NCBI GenBank assembly: GCA_947623455.1
Contig: OX392543.1
Location: 20,272,757 to 20,336,756 of the forward strand
From: Mimachlamys varia
Taxonomy: Eukaryota; Mollusca; Bivalvia; Pectinida; Pectinidae
DNA length: 64,000 bases
Direction: 5' to 3'
Part shown: positions 1 to 11,534 of the stretch, piece by piece
How positions within the stretch are numbered: the first letter of the stretch is position 1
Layout of the letters: each line of letters begins with the position of its first letter
The notes under the pieces: model-generated
Seen by the model: only the letters and a program-made list of their open reading frames with translations
Told to the model about the DNA's origin: nothing
Databases searched by the model: none
Translations under genes and position numbers: made by a program

Positions 1-1050
1 TCAGACCGGTAAGACCTTGTTTTACTGATAGGCCGTTCAGACCGGGAAGACCTTGTTTTAATGATGGGCCGTTCAGACCGGTAAAACCTTGTTTTACTGA
101 TAGGCCGTTCAGACCGGTAAGACCTTGTTTTACTGATGGGCCGTTCAGACCGGTAAGACCATGTTTTAATGATAGGCCGTTCAGACCGGTATAACCTTGT
201 TGTACTGATGGGCCATTCAGTCCGGTATAACCTTGTCGTACTGATGGGCCGTTCAAACTGGTATAAACTTGTTGTACTGATGGGCCGTTCAGACCTGTAT
301 GACCTTGTTGTACTAGTTGGCCGTTCAGACCGGTACTGATAGGCCGTTCAGTCCGGTATATTGTTGTTGTACAGATAGGCCGTTCAGACCGGTATAACAT
401 TGCTGTACCGATGGGCCGTTGAGACCAGTATAACTTTGTTGTACTGATTGACCGTTCAGACCGGTATAACCTTGTTGTACTGATGTGCCGTTCAGACCTG
501 TATGATCTTGTTTTACTAGTCGGCCGTTCAGACCGGTACTGATAGGCCGTTCAGTCCGGTATAACTTTGTTGTACTGATGGGCCGTTCAGACCGGTATAA
601 CTTTGTTTTACTGATGGGCCGTTCAGACCGGTATAACTTTGTCGTGCTGATGGGCCGTTCAGACCGGTATAACTTTGTTTTACTGATGGGCCGTTCAGAC
701 CGGTATAACTTTGTCGTGCTGATGGGCCGTTCAGACCGGTATAACTTTGTTGTACTGATGGGCCGTTCAGACCGATATAACTTTGTTGTACTGATGGGCC
801 GTTCAGACCGGTATGACCTTGTTTTACTAATTGGCCGTTCAGACCGGTATGACTTTGTTGTACTGATGGGCCGTTCAGACCGATATAACTTTGTTGTACT
901 GATGGGCCGTTCAGACCGGTATGACCTTATTTTACTAATTGGCCGTTCAGACCGGTATGACCTTGTTTTACTAATTGGCCGTTCAGACCGGTATAACTTT
1001 GTTGTACTGATTGGCTGTTCAGACAGTTACAACCTTGCTGGGTTAATATG
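1..1050. repeat. 36-bp tandem array, cut by the left window edge
   Basis: About 29 copies of a 36-bp unit containing GGCCGTTCAGACCGGTATAA and a T-rich second half. The unit is 12 codons long, so one frame stays open for 159 codons (578-1057) and reads a 12-residue repeat beginning MGRSDRYNF. This is a consequence of unit length and not evidence of a gene: there is no non-repeat coding sequence on either side. Units differ by a few substitutions. Truncated units of about 22 bp occur near 319 and 522, about 203 bp apart, which points to a higher-order period of five full units plus one short one. The array fades at about 1050 and its left end lies outside the window. Confidence 0.95.
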
Positions 1051-1057
1051 CTGTTAA

Positions 1058-3377
1058 GAATATAAGACAATACAATTGGGAAAACGTTTGTGTATAAGTT
1101 TGTTTTTCGTTGGTTTTTCATCTTCGAGACGGTTGATGTCGTATGATGACGGAACCAAAGGAATGATAAATAAGCAAATAGCTATCACAAATGATACGAA
1201 TTGGGCATTAATTGCAGTGATGGCATAAGGGAAAAGGGCTTTGTCATCTCGTTTGTCGGTTACTGACATGTAATGCTTGGTGAATGTCGCATCAATATTA
1301 TGAGAGAAGGAGGATAGGGCAATACAAGAAGCTTTAAGTAGCAATTATTACGACAAAACGTCGTACAGAGAAATAAATTAACGAATCTGTGAGGCTGGTT
1401 TTTGAGAGGGTAAAAATTGCAAGGACACCAATCATAACTAAGGTCAAACAATTTGAAAATATATGGCGACGGGTATCGACAACCTGATGAATTAAATCAA
1501 ATTTTCTTTTTTAGATTTAAAATTCCTAACAATATATTTGAAGGAATAGACCTGTAGTTTGTGTCTTTTGTCGGAACGTTCCAGATGTGCCAACTTGGAA
1601 CTGGTCTGCTAAATGAAACAGCACGTTCCGAATTCCGTTCCTGGGAGTGAAAATCTAATAATCGAAAGAAAAAAGAAACCCCTTTTCCGGAAATAAACAA
1701 AACAGTTCAGTCATATAATCTGCCAAACAATCGAGCAATCGCTTTTATTTACACATTTTACGCACTATGTTTTCCAATAATAGTGTATTACCTGTGTTTC
1801 TATATGCGTCGTCATTTAAATGAATTTGGCCAGTGTGAATAAAATTGGTCATTTGAGCGATTGACGTAGGGGCCTTGTTATTCGAAGCGGCGCGACAATA
1901 ATTTCATTGAACAAGCTTGATATATGACGTCATAATTAAACTGCGTGCTACGTTTCGAGAACCATCCCTTTCATACTTTTATGTAAGGCATTTTTGTTGG
2001 TAATGTTCATATAATGGGTTGCAGTGCAAACGCATATGTATATATACGAAACAACAGCGTCATGGAGGGTGGCATTTGAGTAAGGGAGGCTTACCGGAAC
2101 TGTTAACTAGTTCCCAAAACCCAAACAATAGTTATATCGAAAGAGTATAGGGTCTGCCAAGATATACACACATAAAGTGCGAAAACAGAGTTAAAGGAAT
2201 TTCAGCACTAAGCTCTTGGAAGAGTATATCAAAACATTTGAATCCTCACGCTATGGGATAAGCTGTTCCCGACTGAAGCTGATGTCGCAGACAGAGAATG
2301 TGGGCGAGAGAACAGGAAGTTTTCATATCCTGAGACATGAAGCGGACATGATTTATAATCCAAGACTGGGTGGTAATCATGAAATCCACATCTTCAAATT
2401 ATGTTACATATTTAACAAATTGATGCGATTTATGAGATAATTTAGAATTGATAACTATGAAAATAGTCGATGGGACCGTCTGATAACGTCAAATTATCCG
2501 AGTATTATTGAGCTCGATTGTTAAGTGTAAGTATGTCAGAAACCAACAATATACTTCGAATTAAACAGGAGTCTTTCAATTAATTTGCATATGAGTTCGA
2601 GATAACGCAGTTCGACTTTTTGAATAGTTGTCAATTATAAATTATCATATAAATCACATTATTTTTTAATCATGATATGATATATAAAACGATTTGAAAG
2701 TTAATGCGAATCCATATTCATTTTGACATTCTTTGATCCTGTGTTAAGCTTATTTAAACATTTTATTGAGATACAGCCGCCCTACCAGGAAGAAGCATGA
2801 AGTAGGCTGTCAAACAAGGGAATATCTTGATCGATCCTTTCTGTTTTATATCAGAAGTTAGCCTCGGATTGGTCAATATTAATTAGATGTTGCAGCTGAT
2901 ATTTAACTTGTCAAATTTCCATTCTGAATTTAAAACATTCCAGTAATGGTATTGATTTTCAATCACTTTCAATAACTGGGTTTCTGGGTGAGATTTGTAT
3001 GAGTTTAATACATTTGGATGAGCGGTAAAACTCTTTCCTTACGCCAGTCAAAATACTCTGTTCAGAAAAGGATTTCAAACTGAACGCGTGTTTTATACAC
3101 GGGTATATCTATCGAAAACCCAAAATTTCACTAACAAACATAATTTGATTACAAAAATCGTCAATATACCCTCTTTGAAAAGGGATGCTCTAGTTTTGAC
3201 TAATCAGAGACTGCAATGACAAACTTTGATGCGCAGTTGCTAAATCAAAGCTTGCTTCACATCTTCGCATACCTGTCTATTGATGCTCATTCTAAGTTTC
3301 GTTGGATTCCGCCTGGTAGTTTCAGAGTAAACATTGAGCCATCTTTAGGTTATTGAAATTATGGTTAGCATAATAAC
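1058..3377. other. Unique AT-rich sequence, no gene recognised
   Basis: No repeat, RNA gene or convincing exon is visible. The longest frame (2216-2440, 74 codons) has no recognisable domain and is of chance length. One TGACGTCA octamer lies at 1925-1932. Confidence 0.6.
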
Positions 3378-3387
3378 TTTGTAAGTA

Positions 3388-3729
3388 GGGGCACGGTGGT
3401 CTAGTGGTAGGAAGTCGGCCTTGAGTTCGAGTCCCGGCCACCGCACTTGTGTTGTATTGTTGAGCAAAATACTTTACTCCGCTTGTTCCAGTCTACTCAG
3501 CTGTAAACAAGTACGTACATGTGGTTGGGCAGTGCTAGAAATAGTAGAATGCTAGCTGTGAACGCCGAAATGGCCGCACCGGTTGCATGCTCCCTATGGA
3601 GTCGAGAGCGACACTGGCTGGTTACTAAGGCCCTATAACCACGGATAATAATTTGTGAACCGCTTTGAGACGTCCTTTCAGGTCATGTTGAAGCGTTATA
3701 TAAGATCCTCGAATTATTGTTTATTATCA
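3388..3729 (+). mobile_element. tRNA-headed SINE (RUDI/MetaSINE-like, inferred)
   Basis: The head GGGCACGGTGGTCTAGTGG carries a pol III A box, followed at short spacing by a B-box-like GAGTTCGAGTCCCG. The A-B spacing is shorter than in a true tRNA and no anticodon arm can be drawn, so this is a SINE head and not a tRNA gene. The body has a conserved-looking central part (around 3600-3640) and a tail with GCGTTATATAAGATCC followed by TTATTGTTTATTATCA instead of a pure poly(A). A possible 7-bp target duplication TTTGTAA occurs at 3378-3384 and 3730-3736. The tail style and bivalve-like setting suggest the RUDI/MetaSINE group, but that name is an inference. Confidence 0.7.
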
Positions 3730-3736
3730 TTTGTAA

Positions 3737-4228
3737 CAGTTTCAATTTTTGAATCCCATAAATTTTGCATGTAAATTGACCCTACGATATAGTCTATAAA
3801 CGAAAAGTTGTGACTAACGCGATGATGTTTTGAAAAATTACAATAGAATGAAAATTTGTACTAATCTCTGATTTAGCTAATCACCCTTTTCATAATTCCG
3901 GTAACCGCGCACAGGAAAGGAACCGACTTCCTTCACTTCACACACTGATTTCTGTTGCGACTGATGTGAAGCACCTGCACAATGAGTTTGGTACTTTCTG
4001 AAATCATGTTTCATTCCATAATGACTTGTTTAGTTGCTCCTATCAGTGTTGGCCTTTGTATGGCACCCTTGGTAAGTGTATATTAACCAAATGATGGATT
4101 GTATATCGGTGTTATCAAATTTATGTGTTTCACTGACAGAATATATGATCGACATTTATCGTTATACTGATTATATCAATATATATACTTAAAATCTGTA
4201 AATGTGTTAGATTCGTCAAGCATGTACC
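3737..4228. other. AT-rich spacer without recognised features
   Basis: Nothing beyond AT-rich unique sequence is visible between the SINE and the satellite that follows. Confidence 0.5.
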
Positions 4229-5562
4229 CTAGTCTTATCTAACCACATACAAACAATCACAAATTTATCCACACACCTACTCTCGAATCTCTATCCTCAC
4301 AAACCTCTCCGCACACCTACCCCCAAATATCTATCCTCACAAATTTATCCACACACCTACCCTCGAATCTCTATCTTCGCAAACCTATCCACACACCTAC
4401 CCCCAAATATCTATCCTCACAAATTTATCCACACACCTACACTCAAATATCTATCCTTACAAACCTATCTGCACACCCACCCTCAAATATTTATCCTCAC
4501 AAACCTTCCCTCACACCTATCCTCAAATATCTGTCCTCACAAACCTCTCCGCACACCCACCCTCAAATATTTACTCTCACAACCCTATCCACACATCTAC
4601 CCTCAAATATCTGTCCTCACAAACCCTTCCGCACACCCACCCTCTAATATTTACTCTCACAAACCTTCCCTCACACCTACCCTCAAATATCTGTCCTCAC
4701 AAACCTCTCCGCACACCTACCGTATAATATTTACTCTCACAAACCTATCCACACACCTACCCTAAAATATCTATCCTCACAAACCTACCCCCACACCTAC
4801 CCGCAAATATTTACTCTCACTAACCTATCGACACACCTACCCTCAAATATCTATCCTCACAAAACTCTGCGCACATCTACCGTGTACCCTCAAATATCTA
4901 TCCTCACAAACCAACCCACACACCTACAATGTACCCTAAAATATTTACTCTCATAAACCTATCCACACACCTACCCTCAAATATTTACTCTCATAAACCT
5001 ATCCACACACCTACCCTCAAATATTTACTCTCATAAACCTGTCCACACACCTACCCTCAAATATTTACTCTCACAAACCTATCCACACACCTACCCTCAA
5101 ATATGTACTCTCACAAACCTATCCACACACCTTCCATCAAATATCTATCCTCACAAATCTATCCACACACCTACAATGTACCCTCAAATATCTATCCTCA
5201 CAAACCTATCCACACACCTACCCTCAAATATTTACTCTCACAAACCTATCCACAACCTATCCTCAAATATTTACTCTCACAAACCTAATCACACACCTAA
5301 CCTCAAATATTTACTCTCACAAACCTATCCAAACACCTAACCTCAAATATTTATTCTCATAATCCTACCCTATATACGTCTATCCTCACAATCCTACCTT
5401 CACATTCCTGACCTACTACAACCCCCGGCCAAAACCCCACATACACACCCTTCAACACCTACGCTCACATGCCTATCCTGAAAACCTACACCATAAATGC
5501 CTATCCTCACACACCTACGATTCACCCGCCTACAATAGCTCTCTCACCTTTCTCGACACCTT
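4229..5562. repeat. 40-bp tandem array almost free of G on the + strand
   Basis: About 32 copies of a 40-bp unit of the form CTCAAATATCTATCCTCACA followed by AACCTATCCACACACCTACC. The + strand is made almost entirely of A, C and T. A minority of units carry an extra ~10 bp (ACAATGTACC or CGTGTACC, near 4880, 4925 and 5175). The ends are degenerate: the first units near 4229 and the last units after 5345 diverge. Short frames such as 5103-5288 are the repeat read in frame and are not genes. Confidence 0.95.
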
Positions 5563-5971
5563 CCCCTGGAGAAATGAAAATACGTCTGATTTTGATCAGA
5601 GGGTGTTTAAATGTCAAAATACTTCATGCAGGATGGAAAAATTATGGGCCCTGTGTTCATATCTAGTTAGTCGTAATTGCTGATTTATGTATGATTGTCA
5701 TGGAATGAATTCAAGAGTGAAAAATTACCAGGTTATCGAGGAAATGCACAAAAATGACTTATTCACGCACGAGAACGACTGAGGTCGGGGCACATTAGCG
5801 AGGAAATAACAAAGTTATAGAAACAAATAAAAAATTAAGTGTGTACTGCAGCGTAGACTGGCTAGAAGAATCAGAGATTTTTTTTCTTAATCAGAACACT
5901 GCTTACAAACGACATTTAGGAAAATCGAAAGCTGCCACTGTAGATTTTGCTATCAAAATGTATTAACCAGA
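5563..5971. other. Unique sequence, no features recognised
   Basis: Non-repetitive AT-rich sequence between the satellite and a foldback element. No exon or RNA gene is supported. Confidence 0.5.
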
Positions 5972-6128
5972 ATATCTAACAGTATCATCAGTAATACCAA
6001 ACAAATTTCACCTGTGTGGCTAATATTTTGTTATTTTTCATTCGTGCTGCGCACTCGAAAAAAAAATATCAAAATATTAGCCCCATTTATGAACAATATT
6101 TGGTATTACTGAAGACACTGTTAGATAT
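5972..6128. mobile_element. Foldback MITE, ~157 bp
   Basis: The outer arms starting ATATCTAACAGTATCATCAG and ending CTGTTAGATAT are complementary over about 30 bp with two or three mismatches. The inner parts GCTAATATTTTG and CAAAATATTAGC are also complementary, so nearly the whole element folds on itself around GTGCTGCGCAC. There is no coding capacity. A target-site duplication is not clear, so the superfamily cannot be assigned. Confidence 0.8.
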
Positions 6129-6330
6129 CATCTATATATTTAAAAATGTGATACATATAGTATAATATATGAAAATATAATACACAGAATATATGTAAAA
6201 CATACATATCATTATATATATTATGATACATGAGTATATCTAGACAATATGATAAATGATCTTTTGAAAACAAATGTGATACACAGAGAATATGTTAACA
6301 TGACATATTGAATACATTCATGTCAATATG
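6129..6330. repeat. AT-rich simple/degenerate repeat
   Basis: The stretch is dominated by ATATAT runs and by imperfectly repeated phrases such as GTGATACA followed by GAATATATG or GAATATG. It is low-complexity sequence without a clean period. Confidence 0.5.
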
Positions 6331-6333
6331 TAT

Positions 6334-6492
6334 GTGGTTACCTGCCTTACCACGTCGGTTTTCCTCGGGTTTCCTCCCACAATTTGTCCGCCGCACGCTA
6401 ATATCTGGGTCAAGAAGAGTGATTAATATAAGCTAAATACCTTGTATCATAATTGTTGTGAAACAAATAAAGTTTATTTTATTTATTTATTT
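6334..6492 (+). mobile_element. SINE A, 5'-truncated copy
   Basis: The sequence from GGTTACCTGCCTTACCACG through GCTAATATCTGGGTC, AAGAGTGATTAATATAAG and ATAATTGTTGTGAAACAAAT to AAAGTTTATTTTATTTATTT matches the 3' two-thirds of the complete SINE at 11535-11756. The tRNA-like head is missing, as expected for 5' truncation during target-primed insertion. Confidence 0.8.
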
Positions 6493-7401
6493 AACACTTT
6501 GTATTTTTCACACAATGATATGACATTGCACCTTGCTACCTTGACCTATTGACGTGCCCTTGAATAATTCCAATTACAAAGGTTAAAAAGCTTCCTGCAG
6601 TTAAACAATAGCTTTGTGTTAGCTTCTCATTACGTTTAGCTCTGACTACGGCCAGATCACGCATAAGATGATTGACTTATGGCCTCGCTTAACTAAATCG
6701 TTATAAAAATAAATATTATGGAAGCAAGCTTGAACGAAAATTGATGACTATTAGCTGCCGTGTAATTTGTGCTAGGAGAATTCGTAGTTATACGAACAAG
6801 CTTTAACGGGCAAATATATGTGTGTGTCTGTGTGTGTGGGTCTGCTTTTGGATATAAATGTAAACAAAAACTTTATATCTATTTTAAGCATTGATGTTTG
6901 CAAGCAATTTTTTTTTTCATAACCCTTTGAAACTAAAAAAAAATAATTGACATCAACGCTTACAATTAATTTTTGAAACTTACAGAAACGGTATTATCAA
7001 ATTCAAAACATGTTTATGGACAATTTGACTGATCTTCCAACGGATTCGTTTTTACAATTCAATACGCAACGTCGTCAATTGCCTTATTGTGTCGTCACAT
7101 TTTTCGCGTCATTTTCGGATTTTTTTTCATAGAGATATATTTCCATTTGTTCTGTAATTTTCCATTGACACAATGCTAAGAGGCAGTTGCTGCAATACCT
7201 CTATAACACCCAGTGCCTCAGACTATAACAGCAGTTGGCATTGTGACGTTATCATTCTTTAATATGACGTCATCAATCTCTATTGTGAAGTCATCAATTT
7301 CATTGTAGTCTTCACTTGATTTGCTCTTCAGAAACGATCCGAAGAAACTAAATGAAGCATAATAATTTTATCAAAATATAAATGAACATTTTAGAAAATA
7401 T
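6493..7401. other. Unique AT-rich sequence with a short GT run
   Basis: It contains a short GTGTGTGTCTGTGTGTGTG microsatellite near 6820-6838 and GACGTCATCAAT-like phrases near 7230-7300, including TGACGTCA at 7265-7272. No gene is recognised. Confidence 0.5.
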
Positions 7402-7574
7402 TGTTACAGTCCTATAACACACATTCCTATTGCTAACAAACTAAATAAAGCCCGGTAGCTTTATGTAAGTTTGTCAGCAATAGCAATGTAAATATAGAAA
7501 GTTTAAAAAATGACTTTCAATCTTTATATGAATAGTTTGTCATCAATAGCAATGTCAGATATAGGACTGTAACA
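7402..7574. mobile_element. Inverted-repeat MITE, 173 bp
   Basis: The ends TGTTACAGTCCTATA and TATAGGACTGTAACA are perfect reverse complements, and similarity between the arms continues inward for about 40 bp (CATTCCTATTGCTAACAAAC against GTTTGTCATCAATAGCAATG). There is no coding capacity. The flank GCTAAAACATTCATTG downstream recurs at 13450-13475 next to a similar TATAGGACCATAACA, so this is a repeated family. Confidence 0.8.
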
Positions 7575-7902
7575 ACATTCGCTAAAACATTCATTGCTTA
7601 AATGGAAAGAAAATCTCAACCAATCAGAAAGTTGCATCCTGCATACAATCAATGGAAAACTGATTAATTTATATTAGGCCTAAAGTTTTTCATGTTACGC
7701 TGGCTTAAAAAGGGCATACTAAAGATGAACGGTACGCTCAAAGGTGATTAAACACCACCTCATACAGCCGCTTCGTCCTTCCTCTGTGATGCTTGTGCCA
7801 AAGCGTTAATTATGCAAAGTTTCTTAAACAAATGTTGAAATAGATGGGCATTGTGTAAAACCCCTACATTTGTCAATTTAAAAAAACTTGATGGTTAATA
7901 CA

Positions 7903-8045
7903 TTTTGGCCCCTAGCAACACTGAAGAGTCCTAGGAGAATAAAACAGCTGCATGATGCATTTTAATTCATTTTTTCGGCATACTGTATCCATTACTAAAT
8001 TAAAAAGATACAGCATACGTGTGTGTTACGTCATCTCCCATCAAA
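7903..8045 (+). repeat. Interspersed repeat family E, copy 1
   Basis: It shares GGCCCCTAGCAACACTGAAG, AAACAGCTGCATGATGCA, TTCATTTTTTCGGCATACTG and a GTGTGTGTTACGTCAT tail with copies near 44.9, 51.4 and 54.1 kb, all in the same orientation. No coding frame or terminal inverted repeat is seen. It could be a SINE-like tail or a decayed non-autonomous element. Confidence 0.75.
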
Positions 8046-8134
8046 TAGGATAATCGTATAAAGGATAATGTATTGTGTGTGTGCATACCAAATCGTGTCA
8101 TTGTACGTACACCACAGAGGCAATTCTCGCCATC

Positions 8135-8575
8135 AAGGTTTCAGCAAACCTTGGGGACTAACATTTTGGGGCAGTCGTGGCTAAGTGGTTAGATATCTGA
8201 CATTCTGCTACCATTAAAGGCCCAATATACGTAGCTTCAGGAAATTGTTCGTGATTCTGAAAAATTTTTGAAAAAAAATCCAGTCGACAACCATGCAGAA
8301 ATAAGCCTAAAACGAAGAAAACCTGAGCGGCAACTAACAAGAAACTTTTGAAAGTAAAATCCAAGGAATTGAAAATATTCCAGGTGGGGCCAACTTCAAC
8401 AACAAATCTAAACAGATAATAAGTTATTAGGCTTGATTTTAGCTTCAAGTTTTGTCGAACCTTACGTATATTGGGCCTTTAAGGTTTCAACAAACTCCGG
8501 CGACTAACATGTTGGGCCGTCATGACAAAGTGGTAAGATGTCTGACATTCTGCTACCATTAGGCTACCAGGGCTC
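8135..8575 (+). mobile_element. Tandem pair of SINE-like heads split by a MITE
   Basis: Two ~85-bp units each run from AAGGTTTCA(G/A)CAAAC through GACTAACAT and a tRNA-like stretch (GTGGCTAAGTGGTTAGATAT in unit 1) to CTGACATTCTGCTACCATTA. Unit 1 lies at 8135-8217 and unit 2 starts at 8481. They would be directly adjacent without the TTAA-flanked element between them. The head resembles the Leu/Ser-type head seen at 39849 (GGTAGCCGAGTGGTTAAAG). Assignment to the SINE C family is tentative. Confidence 0.6.
8218..8478 (-). mobile_element. TTAA-flanked MITE copy 1, 261 bp, nested
   Basis: The terminal 16 bp AGGCCCAATATACGTA and TACGTATATTGGGCCT are perfect inverted repeats, flanked on both sides by TTAA (8214-8217 and 8479-8482). 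A TTAA target site is typical of the piggyBac superfamily. The inner sequence matches the 385-bp copies at 20372 and 23302 in reverse orientation but is shorter, so this is an internally deleted copy. The 96-codon frame on the minus strand is not a transposase. Confidence 0.9.
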
Positions 8576-8582
8576 GAGGCCT

Positions 8583-10733
8583 ACGTAAGAAATTCGCCAG
8601 GACTGACCGCATATAGGTGTCAACCTCTGAAACCTCCTATGAGGGTGATTTCCTTGTTTCCATATTTCCAATGAGGGAGAAAGTGCGTGAAATGCAACTG
8701 AAACTACATTGCTCAATTTGTCTTTCCCTTATTATGTATCAAAATAACTTCACAAATTATTCATTTGATCCAGATACACATATTATGGTCATTACACATA
8801 TTCTGCATTAACTAGGATCTTATTTGACCACAAGGTGTAGATTTTGAGTTATTGTGGGTTTGGACTTACATGAGGGAGATGTAGAGGGAGATTGGTAAAT
8901 TTTGGTCAAAATGAGGGAGTTTCCTTTCTAATGAAGGAAGATTGACAGGTACATTGTATGTGACCGTTGGTCGACAGCTTTTCTCCGGGAACATTATTTC
9001 AAATAAACCCTTGCACGTCATTAAATGACCAGAGCTGTCTATCGGATGTAAAACACAAACAAACCAAAGTTGAAATTATCTCTTATTTCTACAAAGTAAC
9101 AAATTATAAAAATGGTTTTTTTTTCACTTCAATTGCTTAAATGTTTAGCAATACTAATAATTAACTACGAAATATTGTTAAGATTTTCTGCTGTTCTTTC
9201 TGTTTCTTTTTTCGCCAGTATACCTGCTCGTTCATGGTTTTGCACAATTGTAAATAGTTTTCAGACTACTTGGATTAAAATGACTGAACAGTTTTGTACT
9301 ACAGCACACAGAAAAACCTTTGGAACGCTTTCAAAACAGCCCGCAGACGCTGAATCTAATATCGTTAACACTATGGATATAGTTTGTTCGTCGCATTAGA
9401 GATTTTTTTATAAAGCTAATTCATTTATCTCGTGGTTAAAAGGCATTCAAGTCTTTGTGTATACGACTCTATAATTGAATTTACAACTGTTCACTTTCTT
9501 TGTACAAATGGAAAAATCGAATTTCTGACCCACCGCATGCGAAATCAGTATTTTGTTGACGTTGCGTAATAGCTAGATTGTCAGTGTGGCGGCCTCCCGC
9601 GCTTTCAATGTCGATTGATTTTCCGATGACGTGTTTTCTTTCATTATTAGTTTGAAAAATTCAGAAATAATTGACTTTTTTGTTCGACCCATTATACTTC
9701 TGGATTGACAAGTTCGCGTTGATGACATTAATGCATAGCCTAAGTCAGAAGATTTGTAGAAGGAAAATGATTTTTGTTTTGTATAATGTTCTTTTTCAAG
9801 TAATACGCAGTCTATTGAGCTCGTGAAACGCAAGGTTTCTGGGAACAGGGGTTACCTAATTACCGAATAGTCGTAAGAAGTCATGTTAATTAATATAATT
9901 ATCTAATCTAAAACAATGATGTAAGGTTGCATAAACCATTTAAGCAAAGGTTTATATCAAACTGCTTGGAAATATTATAATTTATAGCTATATCTTGTTT
10001 TCTTTGTATTGTTTATTATTTATTTTAGGCCTTACGGCTCACAGGTATTACAACATACAGAATACTGCGATGTTTATGTACCATAAAGATATCAAAACAT
10101 ATATTCAAAAACACGCCAAGAATGATATGAAAAATGACCTACATTGTACAAGACAAGATTAAATTGATACATTTCTAAACCAACACTGAACAGTGACGTA
10201 GATATTTAGTCGCTATATTTAGCATATGACTACAAACGTCATCTCAAAAGTAACACTATGCGACAATCGCTACATAGAATTCTTCTTATAGAAACCAATA
10301 AAGAATCGGCTAAAAATAAGATGACGCACGGCATCTCCCAAAATAACTCGAACGCTTATAAAACGTTCAAACCTTTATGTTATTACGTCATGTTAAACCC
10401 CCTGCCCCAATCAATAGTATAACTGTATACTGCAAATATCAATCATGACCACAAGCTGTCGTGTGTTTCAGATATCAGTACTGAAATAATTAGCGGTGTC
10501 AGAATTCATAAAATGTTTTTCTTCATTATATTGAAATGTGGTTATGCTTCATAAAGTGCAACATATGTTGATATATTCAATATTGAATAGGGATACATGT
10601 AGGCTAGGGGTGAAGTTAGGGATGGTATGGGCGAATTTTAGATTACTCAGAATCACAGCATTTAGCCGAAACTTTTCGGTGGGGACTGCAATCGTAATCG
10701 ACTTTTAGATTTCACAAAAAGCATAGCATTTAG
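8583..10733. other. Unique sequence, no gene supported
   Basis: Open frames of 95 codons (9112-9399, +) and 86 codons (9573-9833, -) are present. The second contains MGRTKKSIISEFF, which recalls the start of BED-type fingers but has no following zinc-binding cysteines or histidines, so it is not called. A second GC-balanced phrase (TTTAGCCGAAAC near 10660) is repeated after the next element at 10984. Confidence 0.5.
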
Positions 10734-10979
10734 CATCGTCGGAAACCCACGGTACACTTCTCTAACGTTTGCATCCCGTGGGCTAAAAACGATGGAAACT
10801 CTCGTTTTCGTACTGAAATAGTTGGCAATCATATCGATAATTTCATCCGTGACTACATCCAGCCTTTCTGATTGGTCGAAATCTCCGAATAAACTTTTAT
10901 TCGGGGAAACGAAGATTTATATCGATTCTGGCCAACGGGATGCAAACGTCAGAGAAGTGTACCGTGGGTTCCGACGATG
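10734..10979. mobile_element. Mutator-like MITE, 246 bp, 9-bp target duplication
   Basis: Terminal inverted repeats of about 48 bp begin CATCGTCGGAA and end TTCCGACGATG, with one indel and a few mismatches. They are flanked by the direct repeat AGCATTTAG at 10725-10733 and 10980-10988. Long terminal repeats plus a 9-bp target duplication are the usual signature of Mutator-like elements. No transposase frame is present, so it is non-autonomous. hAT elements (8-bp duplication, short ends) fit less well. Confidence 0.85.
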
Positions 10980-10989
10980 AGCATTTAGC

Positions 10990-11523
10990 CGAAACGAATC
11001 TAAGGCAGGGAATCCAATCGTATGAAACACCTGTGGATTGGCTGATTCAGTTGTGAGAGTCCTTAAGGCTCGATCAAGAAGACTATTTACAGAGTATAAT
11101 ACACGTATGTAGATAGAAATTACGAAATATATGCGTGATTAGACATACTATAAGTAATGTGTAGTTTTAACAGGTCTCGCCAGGCTCGTTACGTGCATGA
11201 TACGACTACAACCCACGTATATGGTTGTGCGCTGTGGTATAATTAATATCAGCCGAAAAGTTTACGTAGGTCTACGTAATTTCAAAACACAAGTCAAACC
11301 CACCGAGGATAACTGAAAAGACGTCATTAAGATGTCAACTAGAATTTATTTCCGCCAGGTGGCGCATACTACAGTGGCGTAAAAATGAGCAACTATTAAA
11401 AGAAATTAAATTGTCCTTAATACGGATTCTATTCGTAGATCGTGATTTCCTTTTATGTTTGTTAGGCTAACAGAAAAATGAATCCGATGAACGGATAGCG
11501 GATTTGATGTATACATACGGATT
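10990..11523. other. Unique sequence without recognised features
   Basis: No repeat, RNA gene or convincing frame is visible. Confidence 0.5.
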
Positions 11524-11534
11524 ACGGATAACTA

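Noticed and set aside
578..1057. 159-codon frame reading a 12-residue repeat
   Set aside because: It exists only because the 36-bp repeat unit is a multiple of three; no flanking coding sequence.
3388..3450. Possible tRNA gene
   Set aside because: A and B boxes are too close, no anticodon arm or acceptor stem can be built, and a SINE body follows.
4229..5562. Possible CRISPR-like regular array
   Set aside because: Units are contiguous without unique spacers, and the genome is eukaryotic; it is an ordinary tandem satellite.
9573..9833. Minus-strand frame with MGRTKKSIISEFF, considered as a BED-finger transposase start
   Set aside because: No Cys/His zinc-binding residues follow and the frame ends soon after; similarity rests on a few residues.
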